Source: Phycisphaerae bacterium (GTDB lineage Bacteria > Planctomycetota > Phycisphaerae > Phycisphaerales > SM1A02). Taken from it: DNA of 14,062 nt. The stretch lies in contig NZFT01000081.1 in the NCBI GenBank assembly GCA_002690755.1, positions 6,419 through 20,480 of the forward strand. Direction: 5' to 3'. The first letter of the stretch is position 1; the number at the start of each line of letters is the position of its first letter. The notes beneath the pieces are model-generated. The model was not told the DNA's origin and did no database searches. It worked only from the letters and a program-made list of their open reading frames with translations. This document shows positions 1 through 6,637 of this stretch, piece by piece. Both the position numbers and the translations under genes were made by a program.

Positions 1-1
1 C

Positions 2-148
2 CCCGATCGTCGACACGTCGTCGACGACGACACCGTGCTGCTGCTCCACCTCGACGTCCGGCAGGGACCCTGGCTTCACGACGACTCCACGAACGCGGCG
101 CACGCCACGGCGGAGGGATCGCCCCGGGTGGTGCCGGTCGAAGATTGA
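2..148 (+). CDS. C-terminal end of an unrecognised protein (partial, cut by window start)
   Basis: The reading frame starting at base 2 runs open to a TGA at 146-148 and gives 48 residues ending in RVVPVED. Third codon positions in this frame are mostly G or C, as in the surrounding genes. The other two forward frames read as arginine-rich or serine/threonine/cysteine-rich low-complexity protein and are less gene-like. The visible piece contains a hydrophobic VLLLHLDV stretch and an acidic tail, and I recognise no family. It ends 40 bases before the FAD oxidase start on the same strand, so it may be the upstream member of that operon. The function cannot be told from this fragment. Confidence 0.55.
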   Translation, partial: PDRRHVVDDDTVLLLHLDVRQGPWLHDDSTNAAHATAEGSPRVVPVED

Positions 149-188
149 GCCGGCTTCCCATCGAACGCGGATCTGGGAGAATCCGGGC

Positions 189-1619
189 GTGAATTCCGAT
201 TCCCGGCATCCCGACGCCTCCGCCGATGCCGTCGATCTCGCGATCGTCGGCAACGGCGCCGTCGCGATGTCGATCGCGATCGAACATCGCCGACGCGTGC
301 CGGACGCGCGAATTCTGGTGATCGGACCCGGGCGGCGTCCCGGTTCCGCGTCACTGGCGGCCGGGATCATGCTGGCGTCGCATTCCGAGGTCGAGGCGAC
401 CACGTTCCGGCACGCCGCGGGCCGCGCGAAGTTCGACCTGATCCGGACCGCGGTCGCGGACTGGCCCGGGTGGCTCGACGAACTCGCCGCGATCGCCGGC
501 CTCGAACCGCCGCGGATCCGCCGTGGCACGGTGGTCCTCGACAATCCGAACGTCAGCGGATTCGATCCGCCCAACTTCGACGCGATCCTCGAAACGCTTC
601 GCCGCGACGAGGCGGACCACGAGCTCGTCGATCCGGTGGACCTCCGCGGATACCGACCGGCCGCCCACCTTCGGGCCAGCCGCGGCGTCCGCGTTCCGGG
701 TGACGGCGCGGTCGACGCCTTCGCGGTGATGAATCTGCTCGACGGTGCCGCGGCCGCGCTCGAAATCGAACGACTCGACGATCGCGTGGAGTCCGTGCGT
801 GACGGAATCGTCCGATGCGAACGAGGGCCGGACGTTCGAGCGGCACGGATCATCGTCGCCGCCGGTGCCGCCAGCGATCGACTGATCCTGGGGATCCCCG
901 AACTCGAGGGTCGCGTCCCGCGGGTCCTGCACGGAACCGGGGTCGGCCTTCGGTGCCGCGCGACGCCCGAGGTGACCACCCCGGACGAGGTGCTCCGCAC
1001 GCCCAACCGCGGCGCGGGGCTCGGCGTCTACCACGTGCCGTTCGGGTCCGAGCGCTTCTACCTCGGGGCGACCAACGTGGTGTCCGTCGAAGCTCGGGAA
1101 CACGCCCGGCTCGGCTCGCTTCACCTCGTCCTGCAATCGGCGATGGACGAGATCTCCTCGGAACTTCGACACGCCGAGTGTCGGATGGTGACCGGACACC
1201 GACCGATCGGCGCCGACGGGTTTCCGTTGCTCGGCCGGACGAGCGTGCCGGGACTGTGGATCGCCACGGGAACCCGCCGCGACGGCGTGACCGCCGCCCC
1301 CGAGATCGCCCGACGCTTCGTGAACGAACTCCTCGGAATGGATGGCGGCCTCCCCGAACCCCTGTCTCCCGAACGCGCGCCGATCGTGGTGCTCGATCGC
1401 GACCAGGGCATCGACGTGGCGGTACGAAGTCGCCTGATCGGCCCGGGCTCGAGTCCCGGCGCAGGTGGTGGCCGGCTGGAGGATGAAGTCCGTCGTCAGG
1501 TCGTCCGCCTGTACGATCGCGCCGGCCTCGACGTCGGGGTGCCCGCGGAACTGCTCGACCTGTACGCCGAGGGACGGCTCGACGGGTCGAACCTCGTCGC
1601 CTCGACGACCGTCGAATGA
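189..1619 (+). CDS. FAD-dependent oxidoreductase, DAO/glycine-oxidase-like
   Basis: This 476-residue protein probably oxidises an amine or amino acid using FAD. Seen in the sequence: an N-terminal Rossmann motif GNGAVA (residues 21-26, GxGxxA); a second FAD-contacting segment SLAAGIM (55-61); and near the C-terminus TGTRRDGVTAAP (360-371), which resembles the TGHxRxGxxLAP segment of ThiO-type glycine oxidases and other DAO-family enzymes. The GTG start at 189 is chosen because GGGAGA (175-180) sits 8 bases upstream, and the frame further upstream is low-complexity. Two oddities stand out. The acidic residue usual at the end of the second beta strand is Gly46 (ILVIGPGRR). There is also a tail of about 90 residues after the FAD domain, with a charged helical region. 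The substrate is unknown. It is the first of three closely spaced genes, with a phosphatase and YjbQ following. The family call is firm; ThiO identity is not claimed. Confidence 0.85.
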   Translation: MNSDSRHPDASADAVDLAIVGNGAVAMSIAIEHRRRVPDARILVIGPGRRPGSASLAAGIMLASHSEVEATTFRHAAGRAKFDLIRTAVADWPGWLDELAAIAGLEPPRIRRGTVVLDNPNVSGFDPPNFDAILETLRRDEADHELVDPVDLRGYRPAAHLRASRGVRVPGDGAVDAFAVMNLLDGAAAALEIERLDDRVESVRDGIVRCERGPDVRAARIIVAAGAASDRLILGIPELEGRVPRVLHGTGVGLRCRATPEVTTPDEVLRTPNRGAGLGVYHVPFGSERFYLGATNVVSVEAREHARLGSLHLVLQSAMDEISSELRHAECRMVTGHRPIGADGFPLLGRTSVPGLWIATGTRRDGVTAAPEIARRFVNELLGMDGGLPEPLSPERAPIVVLDRDQGIDVAVRSRLIGPGSSPGAGGGRLEDEVRRQVVRLYDRAGLDVGVPAELLDLYAEGRLDGSNLVASTTVE

Positions 1620-1624
1620 AGCAC

Positions 1625-1629
1625 GGGAG
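1625..1629 (+). promoter_or_regulatory. Ribosome binding site deciding the phosphatase start
   Basis: GGGAG lies 7 bases before the ATG at 1637. It favours that start over the ATG at 1616, which overlaps the preceding stop codon but has no comparable site. Confidence 0.6.
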
Positions 1630-1636
1630 TGAAGGC

Positions 1637-2230
1637 ATGTCCGACCCGAAGAAACAGATCTGGCTCCTCCGACACGCGGCGACCGAATGGTCGAAGAACG
1701 GCCGCCACACCGGGGTCACCGATCTCCCCCTGCTCCCCGACGGCGAGGACGTGGCCCGACGGCTTCGACCCGTCGTCGACGCCCACCACTTCGCCCTCGT
1801 CCTCTGCAGCCCGCTCCAGCGAGCGCGTCGCACCGCAGAACTGCTCGGCCTCGGGGACGCCGCGGTGATTGACGCCGATCTCCACGAATGGAACTACGGC
1901 GACTACGAAGGCATCACCACGAAGGTGATCCGCGAAACGGTCCCCGGCTGGACGGTGTGGTCGCATCCCTGTCCGAACGGTGAGACCGGGGCGCAGGTGG
2001 CGGCGCGGGCGCAACACGTGATCGACCGGGCCCTCGCCGCGACCGGCGACGTGGCGCTGGTCGCTCACGGACACTATCTGCGGGTGCTCGCCGCGACCTG
2101 GCTGGGTCTGCCGCCGGAGGACGGTCGGATGTTCGACCTCGGCACCGGGACCTACTGCGTGCTCGGCTTCGAGCACGAGTACCGCACCGTCATCCGGTGG
2201 AACGCACCCGGCCCGGAGTCGACCGCGTGA
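1637..2230 (+). CDS. Histidine phosphatase superfamily, SHB17-like sugar bisphosphatase candidate
   Basis: This 197-residue branch-1 histidine phosphatase should hydrolyse a small phosphoester through a phosphohistidine. The N-terminal motif LLRHAATEWS (10-19) carries the nucleophile His13 and Arg12. CSPLQRARRT (57-66) supplies a further arginine, LHEWNYGDYEG (82-92) the proposed acid Glu84, and VAHGHYLR (142-149) the second histidine His144. The run WSKNGRHTGVTDLPL closely parallels yeast SHB17 (sedoheptulose-1,7-bisphosphatase) as I remember it, and the WNYGDYEG and NGET segments also match that subfamily. The usual RHG is RHA here. The start at 1637 rests on its ribosome binding site and on family length; an ATG at 1616 would add seven residues. 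It lies 17 bases after the FAD oxidase and overlaps the next gene by four bases. The superfamily is certain. SHB17-like specificity is likely but the substrate is unproven. Confidence 0.88.
   Translation: MSDPKKQIWLLRHAATEWSKNGRHTGVTDLPLLPDGEDVARRLRPVVDAHHFALVLCSPLQRARRTAELLGLGDAAVIDADLHEWNYGDYEGITTKVIRETVPGWTVWSHPCPNGETGAQVAARAQHVIDRALAATGDVALVAHGHYLRVLAATWLGLPPEDGRMFDLGTGTYCVLGFEHEYRTVIRWNAPGPESTA
2215..2218 (+). promoter_or_regulatory. Ribosome binding site deciding the YjbQ start
   Basis: GGAG lies inside the end of the phosphatase gene, 8 bases before the GTG at 2227. It supports a coupled GTG start rather than the in-frame ATG at 2197. Confidence 0.6.
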
Positions 2231-2631
2231 ACCGCACCATCGAAGTCACCGGGCACCGGCGCGGACTGCACGAGATCACGTCGATGGTCGCGGACGTCGT
2301 CCGCGACGCCGGACTCGAGGAGGCCCTCTGCACCGTATTCGTGAAACACACCTCGGCAGGGGTCTGCATTCAGGAGAACGCGGATCCGTCCGCTCGGAGG
2401 GACATGGAGGCGTGGTTCGACCGGATCGCGCCCGAAGGCGAACCGTGGTACACGCATGTCGACGAAGGCCCTGACGACATGCCCAGTCACCTGAAGGCGA
2501 TTCTGACCGGCACCGCGGTCTCGATCCCGGTCATCGACGGCCGACTGGCCCTCGGCACCTGGCAGGGCGTCTATCTCTGCGAGTTCCGCGATCGCCCGTC
2601 GACCCGGCGGATCGTCGTCCTGGTGCGGTGA
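2227..2631 (+). CDS. yjbQ: YjbQ / UPF0047 family protein
   Basis: This 134-residue protein belongs to the YjbQ/UPF0047 family (TIGR00149, named secondary thiamine-phosphate synthase enzyme). In E. coli, YjbQ has been linked to weak thiamine-phosphate synthase activity, and its physiological role is unsettled. Conserved blocks are present in order: HTSAGVCIQENADPSARRDM (41-60), EGPDDMPSHLKAILTG (80-95) and GRLALGTWQGVYLCEFRD (105-122). All the usual charged and histidine residues appear intact, and the length is normal for the family. The GTG start at 2227 gives the expected N-terminus (MNRTIEVTG) and forms a GTGA overlap with the phosphatase stop, suggesting translational coupling. An ATG at 2197 would add ten residues of unlikely composition. 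The partners are a DAO-type oxidase and a phosphatase. Family assignment is near certain; the biochemical function is only inferred. Confidence 0.93.
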   Translation: MNRTIEVTGHRRGLHEITSMVADVVRDAGLEEALCTVFVKHTSAGVCIQENADPSARRDMEAWFDRIAPEGEPWYTHVDEGPDDMPSHLKAILTGTAVSIPVIDGRLALGTWQGVYLCEFRDRPSTRRIVVLVR

Positions 2632-2664
2632 GTTCCGCGACATCCGGTCGCTGGTGCACCGACG

Positions 2665-2678
2665 GCGACGAACGTCGC
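2665..2678 (+). terminator. Weak hairpin after yjbQ
   Basis: GCGAC and GTCGC pair around a GAAC tetraloop, and the stem may extend by one G-U and one C-G pair. It begins 33 bases past the yjbQ stop. There is no T tract, so a terminator role is only possible. Confidence 0.25.
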
Positions 2679-2687
2679 TGACTTCGT

Positions 2688-2693
2688 CATACT
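2688..2693 (+). promoter_or_regulatory. Candidate -10 box for the first crotonase gene (leaderless?)
   Basis: CATACT matches four of six bases of the bacterial -10 consensus and ends 7 bases before the ATG at 2701. Transcription would then start at or next to the ATG. The 20 bases before the ATG contain no purine-rich ribosome binding site, which fits a leaderless message. No clear -35 box is visible. Confidence 0.35.
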
Positions 2694-2700
2694 CCCCCAC

Positions 2701-3495
2701 ATGCCCGAGACCAATGACACGTCCGCCAGCGTGGTGATCCACTTCGACGCGCCGATCGCGACGATCGTCCTCAACGATCCCGATCGGCGAAACGCCATGT
2801 CCCACGCTCTCTTCGATGATCTCGAGGGATGTCTCGACCGGGTGGGGGCGGCGACCGATTCAGGATCCTGCCACGTCCTGCGGATCCGCGGCGAAGGGCC
2901 GGCGTTCTGCGCGGGGTTCGATCTGGGAGCCATGGCCGACGGCGCCCTGCCGTCCTTCCTCGAACGCCTCGGCGCCATCTGTCGACGGCTTCGACATCTT
3001 GACGCGGTGGTGGTCGCCGAAGTGCACGGGCCGGCGCTCGCGGGCGGCTGCGCGCTGGTCTCGGCGTGCGACATCGTGCACGCCGGCCCGGACGCCGCGT
3101 TCGGATACCCGGTCCATCGCCTCGGAATCTCGCCCGCGGTGAGTCTGGCCACCCTCGTTCCGGGCACGTCCCCGGGCGCGGCGCGGGCCCTGACCCTGTC
3201 CGGAGAATTCCTCGATGCGGAGGCCGCGGTCGACGTCGGTCTCGCTGCGGCGGCGCACCCGGATCGCGATGCGCTCGAGAATGCGGTCACCATCCTGTGC
3301 GACCGGCTCGGGGCGATGGACGCCGCGACGCTTCACGCCACCAAGCGATTCCAGAACGAACTCGACGGCACCGTCGACCCCGGCGTGTTCACGAAATCAC
3401 TTGCGGCCAGCCTCGCCACGGCGGATTCCGAGGAGTTCCAGCTCAGGATCGACGCGGTGATGACGAAGAAGCGGGCGGCCGAAGGTCGCGGTTGA
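2701..3495 (+). CDS. Enoyl-CoA hydratase/isomerase family protein lacking both catalytic glutamates
   Basis: This 264-residue crotonase-fold protein has the expected N-terminal IVLNDPDRRNAM segment (22-33), the CoA-binding/oxyanion segment FCAGFDLGAM (69-78) and HGPALAGGCALVSACDIV (109-126). Aligned to rat mitochondrial enoyl-CoA hydratase, the position of Glu144 is Ala118 and that of Glu164 is Val138 (FGYPVHRLGISPAV), so the usual hydratase acid/base pair is absent. It may catalyse another crotonase reaction such as isomerisation or thioester hydrolysis, or act only in acyl-CoA binding. It resembles the crotonase at 4499: both carry GYP, LGI, PAV and an ATK…NELDG block (residues 213-223 here). 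That suggests paralogy. The ATG start has no ribosome binding site but a -10-like box just upstream. The fold is certain; the reaction is unknown. Confidence 0.88.
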   Translation: MPETNDTSASVVIHFDAPIATIVLNDPDRRNAMSHALFDDLEGCLDRVGAATDSGSCHVLRIRGEGPAFCAGFDLGAMADGALPSFLERLGAICRRLRHLDAVVVAEVHGPALAGGCALVSACDIVHAGPDAAFGYPVHRLGISPAVSLATLVPGTSPGAARALTLSGEFLDAEAAVDVGLAAAAHPDRDALENAVTILCDRLGAMDAATLHATKRFQNELDGTVDPGVFTKSLAASLATADSEEFQLRIDAVMTKKRAAEGRG

Positions 3496-3622
3496 CCCGA
3501 GCATGCGGTCTCGACGCCCCGCAACGCCGTCACGGTCCGCGCGAGCCGTCGCGAATCTGGGATGATCCCGTGCAGTTCGGGACGACGGGTCTCGATGATC
3601 GACGGCCGATGAAGAGCGCAGG

Positions 3623-4432
3623 ATGGCACGGCGGCGCACTTGGAATCCGATCAAGATCGTTCGTCGCCGGCTGCAGCGCATCGCGCGTCAGTCGGCGACG
3701 CGAAATCGAACCCCCTGGGCGCGGGCGATCGACTGGAGCCTGCTCCTCTCGTTTCCCCTGGGGTTCGTGCTCGCGTTCGCCCTCGACGCCAACGTCTCCC
3801 GGGTCTCCACCGAGACCCTCGCGACCGTTCGGCTCGGCCGGGACGATCGTGGAACCCCGCTTCGCGGGGTGATCGTCCGGGACGAGCCGGTGGGCGTGCC
3901 GTGGCCCTTCGGAAGTCCGCTCGCCACGGTCGAGATCCGCCGTCGAACCGTCGACCACGGCTGGCCCTTCGCGAGTCGAACCACCATCGCGCCGCTGGAG
4001 CTGCCGACGGTGCCACTCGCCGATCCGGACGTGGTCGTCGACCTCACCGGTCCCGACGCCGCGGCAGGACTCGCCGCCCTCCGCGACGCGACTGGCGTCG
4101 ATCTGTTCGGCGGGCTCGACGTCGCGATGGACGTGATGACGTCCGAACGGAGACGTGATCTGGTCGACGACGTGCGATCGCGTTCGACCACCACCACGCG
4201 GTCCTGGTCCGCGACGCTCGCCGCGGCCGCGACGCTCTGGCTGCTGCTCTTCGTCTCCAGCATCGTGGTGATCCGAACGAGTCAGGTCGGAACCTGGTTC
4301 GTCGGACGGTGGCGCCGCCGGCGGATGGTCGGAAAACTCCGGGATGGCCGGTGTCCGTTCTGTGGATACGACCTGAGCGGGATTCGATTCCCCAGGAAGT
4401 GCAGCGAATGCGGGCGACGAATCTGGGGCTGA
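3623..4432 (+). CDS. Two-segment membrane protein with C-terminal zinc ribbon
   Basis: This 269-residue protein begins with a basic stretch of about 35 residues, then has a membrane segment at about 36-54 (IDWSLLLSFPLGFVLAFAL), an extracytoplasmic portion of about 140 residues, and a second membrane segment at about 197-217. It ends with a cytoplasmic basic linker and a four-cysteine zinc ribbon (Cys244, 247, 260, 263; CPFCGYDLSG and CSECG). Such CGYDL-type ribbons at the C-terminus of membrane proteins are, as I know them, common in Phycisphaerae. The basic N-terminus and RWRRRRM after segment two put both ends inside by the positive-inside rule. GAAGAG (3611-3616) lies 6 bases before the ATG. 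It sits between two crotonase genes on the same strand. Its function is unknown; sensing or protein binding through the ribbon is a guess. The middle domain matches nothing I know. Confidence 0.8.
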   Translation: MARRRTWNPIKIVRRRLQRIARQSATRNRTPWARAIDWSLLLSFPLGFVLAFALDANVSRVSTETLATVRLGRDDRGTPLRGVIVRDEPVGVPWPFGSPLATVEIRRRTVDHGWPFASRTTIAPLELPTVPLADPDVVVDLTGPDAAAGLAALRDATGVDLFGGLDVAMDVMTSERRRDLVDDVRSRSTTTTRSWSATLAAAATLWLLLFVSSIVVIRTSQVGTWFVGRWRRRRMVGKLRDGRCPFCGYDLSGIRFPRKCSECGRRIWG

Positions 4433-4484
4433 TCCGGGCCCGTCCCCCACCCGCTTCGGACCGACGACCGCTTGCCTCGGGGCG

Positions 4485-4490
4485 TGGAAG
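4485..4490 (+). promoter_or_regulatory. Ribosome binding site deciding the second crotonase start
   Basis: TGGAAG lies 8 bases before the ATG at 4499. The alternatives, a TTG at 4472 and an ATG at 4508, lack a site at suitable distance. Confidence 0.5.
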
Positions 4491-4498
4491 TCGATCCA

Positions 4499-5275
4499 AT
4501 GGCCGCCATGAACATCATCGCACTCGATACCGAACTCGTCACGCTCACCACCAACGGCGCCGTCGCGACGCTCACGCTCAACCGACCGGACGCCCGGAAC
4601 GCCCTCTCCCTCGAGATGATCGCGGCGATGGAGGAGGCCCTCGGCAAGATCGAATCGGGGCTCGATGCGATCCGCGTGATGGTGCTCGCCGGCGCGGGCA
4701 AGGGCTTCTGCGCCGGCATGGACCTCAAGGCGGTGCAGGACGATCCGATCCTGATGGGCGACATGCTTCGTCGCCTCGCCGCGATCAGCCGCCGGATCCG
4801 TCGACTGGAAGTCCCCACCATCGCCCGCGTGCAGGGCGCCGCGATCGGGGGCGGATGCGGACTGATGGTGGTCTGTGATTTCTCCTTCACGCATCCCGAA
4901 GCGAAGCTCGGCTACCCCGAAGTCGACCTCGGGATCTGCCCCGCGGTCGTCGCCCCCTTCCTCGTGAAGCGAATCGGCGCCGGTCGCGCACGAGCGATGC
5001 TCCTCGCGGGCGGCACCATGGCCGGTGAAGCCGGATTCGACGCCGGGCTCGCGACGCACCTGGTACCGATGGACGAACTCGAATCCGCGACCACCGCGTT
5101 CGCGGAACGACTGACCAAGGGCGGTCCCGAAGCGATCGCCGCGACGAAGCAGTGGCTCAACGAACTCGACGGCTCGCTCGACGACGCCCAGCTTTCGAAG
5201 GGCGCGGAGATCTCCGCCGAACTCATCCAGACTGAAGACGCCCAGGCCCGGCTGCGGACGCTCTTCAAGCGATGA
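4499..5275 (+). CDS. Enoyl-CoA hydratase, LiuC/methylglutaconyl-CoA hydratase-like
   Basis: This 258-residue crotonase probably hydrates a branched enoyl-CoA such as 3-methylglutaconyl-CoA in leucine breakdown. Key segments are LTLNRPDARNAL (25-36), GFCAGMDLKA (69-78), RVQGAAIGGGCGLMVVCDFS (110-129) and KLGYPEVDLGICPAVVAPFL (136-155). Glu141 matches the second catalytic glutamate of enoyl-CoA hydratase, while the first is Gly121. That same Gly and the PAVxxPF/Y context occur in bacterial LiuC-type hydratases as I recall them, which is why I prefer that subfamily. The ATG at 4499 is chosen from its ribosome binding site. The stop overlaps the next gene's start (ATGA at 5272). It shares the ATK…NELDG block (residues 215-225) with the crotonase at 2701. 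The fold is certain and the hydratase role likely; the exact substrate is inferred. Confidence 0.88.
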   Translation: MAAMNIIALDTELVTLTTNGAVATLTLNRPDARNALSLEMIAAMEEALGKIESGLDAIRVMVLAGAGKGFCAGMDLKAVQDDPILMGDMLRRLAAISRRIRRLEVPTIARVQGAAIGGGCGLMVVCDFSFTHPEAKLGYPEVDLGICPAVVAPFLVKRIGAGRARAMLLAGGTMAGEAGFDAGLATHLVPMDELESATTAFAERLTKGGPEAIAATKQWLNELDGSLDDAQLSKGAEISAELIQTEDAQARLRTLFKR

Positions 5276-6408
5276 TCACTCGACGTCGAAGCCGCCGGAT
5301 CGCGGCCATCGCCCTCCCGGTGATCCTGATCGGGCTTCCGGTCGGCCTGATCATCTCCGCGTGCGCGACGGCCCGTCCGGCGCTTCGCCACCATGTGGTG
5401 ATCCCGTCCGAGAGGATCACATCGGTCGCGGCCGACGATGCATTCACGGTGATCTTCATCGGCGACCCAGAGGCCCGCATGCGGGGGAACACCGCGGCCG
5501 AACTCGGTGAATACGTCGAACGACTGCTGGCCTTGGGCGACACGCGTCACGAGTGGTTCCGGATCGGTGACGGCCGAACCCACGAGATCGATCCGGCGCT
5601 CGTGATCATCGGCGGCGACATCAGCAAGGACCGCCAGACCTCGATCGAACTCGACCTGCCGATCTGGGAGCGGTTCTTCGCCGCCGGGATTCCGGTGCTG
5701 GCGGGGTTCGGAAACCACGACTGGGAACCCGAGTCCTGGGGCGACAGCCCGAGCTATTCGCTGGCGGGACATCGATCGAACGAGTCGACCACCGCTTTCA
5801 CCCGCGAGACCTACCGCCGATCCGCCGAAATCGAACCGGATCTCGCCTATCGCGAGGTCGGGCCGACCGCCGACCACGGACCGGTCACCTTCCACGCGAC
5901 CTACCGCGGTGTGGACATCGTCAACTTCAACACGTTCCTCTATCAGCCTTCCTACGAATATCCCGACGGCTGGCCGATCACCTGCAACCTCCTCGGCGGC
6001 GGCGCCGGTTGCCAGACCTTCGTGAGCGCCGTGCCGCAGATCGAGGCGATGGAGTCCCTCCTCGCGGAAGGCGCCTCCCGACCCGCGATCTTCGTGCAGC
6101 ACTATCCCCTGAGCACGAGTGACGGCTGGTGGGACGACTACGACACCACCGACACCACCCTGGCGATGCGGAAGCAGCGCCTCCTCGACATGATCGCCGG
6201 ACGCGACGAAGCGGTCTTCCTGGCCGGGCACAACCACCGATCCAGCCGGCGACGCTGGCCGGTCGGCGATCGGGTGGTCGCCGAACACGTCGCCCCCTAC
6301 TTCGGGAATCGCGGTGGCGTGCTCGCGGTCCTCGCCTCACCGAGCCGCGGCATCCTCGAGGTTCGAACGCTGGAACTCCCCGAGATCCCGACATCGAATC
6401 CGGGATGA
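5272..6408 (+). CDS. Calcineurin-like metallophosphoesterase, predicted lipoprotein
   Basis: This 378-residue phosphoesterase appears to be anchored outside the cytoplasmic membrane. A basic N-terminus (ITRRRSRR) and a hydrophobic stretch at 11-29 lead to a lipobox IISAC with Cys31 as the predicted lipidated residue. The metallophosphoesterase motifs follow in order: GDPEA (64-68), GGDISKD (114-120), GNHD (147-150), QHYP (276-279) and GHNH (319-322). The first motif normally reads DxH (or DxQ in some subfamilies); here it is Asp65-Pro-Glu67, an unusual metal-site residue. The other ligands are present. The start ATG overlaps the crotonase stop by four bases, so the two are probably translationally coupled. 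That is a surprising pairing of an acyl-CoA enzyme with an exported phosphatase. The substrate is unknown. Family and export are well supported; the lipoprotein call is likely. Confidence 0.87.
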   Translation: MITRRRSRRIAAIALPVILIGLPVGLIISACATARPALRHHVVIPSERITSVAADDAFTVIFIGDPEARMRGNTAAELGEYVERLLALGDTRHEWFRIGDGRTHEIDPALVIIGGDISKDRQTSIELDLPIWERFFAAGIPVLAGFGNHDWEPESWGDSPSYSLAGHRSNESTTAFTRETYRRSAEIEPDLAYREVGPTADHGPVTFHATYRGVDIVNFNTFLYQPSYEYPDGWPITCNLLGGGAGCQTFVSAVPQIEAMESLLAEGASRPAIFVQHYPLSTSDGWWDDYDTTDTTLAMRKQRLLDMIAGRDEAVFLAGHNHRSSRRRWPVGDRVVAEHVAPYFGNRGGVLAVLASPSRGILEVRTLELPEIPTSNPG

Positions 6409-6586
6409 CCGGATGATCCAGGCCGACCCACGAGGTCTCCGCACCGTCCGGAATCCGCCGCGGTCTGATAACGGGGTCGCCGCGACAACCGTTCACGATC
6501 AAACCCCAGCCCGGCCGCCGACCGCCTCCGACCCGTATCCGGTCGGATTCGAGCGACTGTCGGCGCCCTGACGCGGCGTTCGGGAT

Positions 6587-6604
6587 CGCGGCAACCGCGC
6601 TTTT
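6587..6604 (+). terminator. Weak intrinsic terminator candidate
   Basis: CGCGG and CCGCG form a five-pair stem with a CAA loop, followed by CTTTT. The stem is short but fully G-C and the T run is in the right place for + strand transcripts leaving the metallophosphatase gene. Confidence 0.35.
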
Positions 6605-6610
6605 CGGCGA

Positions 6611-6637
6611 TAAACAGACATCGACATCGGCTATCAT
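6611..6637 (+). promoter_or_regulatory. Candidate promoter for the third crotonase operon
   Basis: TATCAT (6632-6637) matches five of six -10 consensus bases and TAAACA (6611-6616) four of six -35 bases, with a short 15-base spacer. It would leave a leader of roughly 125 bases before the ATG at 6769. It lies in the most AT-rich part of the gap and just after the weak terminator. Confidence 0.35.

Noticed and set aside
189..1619. Naming the FAD protein ThiO
   Set aside because: Only the C-terminal segment resembles ThiO. The second-strand acid is missing, the protein is about 100 residues longer, and no other thi biosynthesis gene is visible.
1616..1636. Earlier ATG for the histidine phosphatase, overlapping the preceding stop
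   Set aside because: It would add seven unconserved residues, and the better ribosome binding site serves the ATG at 1637. It remains a possible alternative.
3559..3569. Dyad GGGATGATCCC in the gap before the zinc-ribbon gene
   Set aside because: An 11-base dyad with a GATC core is expected by chance where GATC is this frequent; no promoter is evident beside it.
3530..5059. A 509-residue open frame on the - strand
   Set aside because: Antisense to the zinc-ribbon protein and the LiuC-like crotonase; low-complexity product and no start signal.
4912..6288. A 458-residue open frame on the - strand
   Set aside because: Shadow of the metallophosphatase and the end of the LiuC-like crotonase; the product has no recognisable motif.
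6414..6571. Small open frame in the long intergenic stretch
   Set aside because: No ribosome binding site, arginine/proline-rich product and no coding-like third-position bias.
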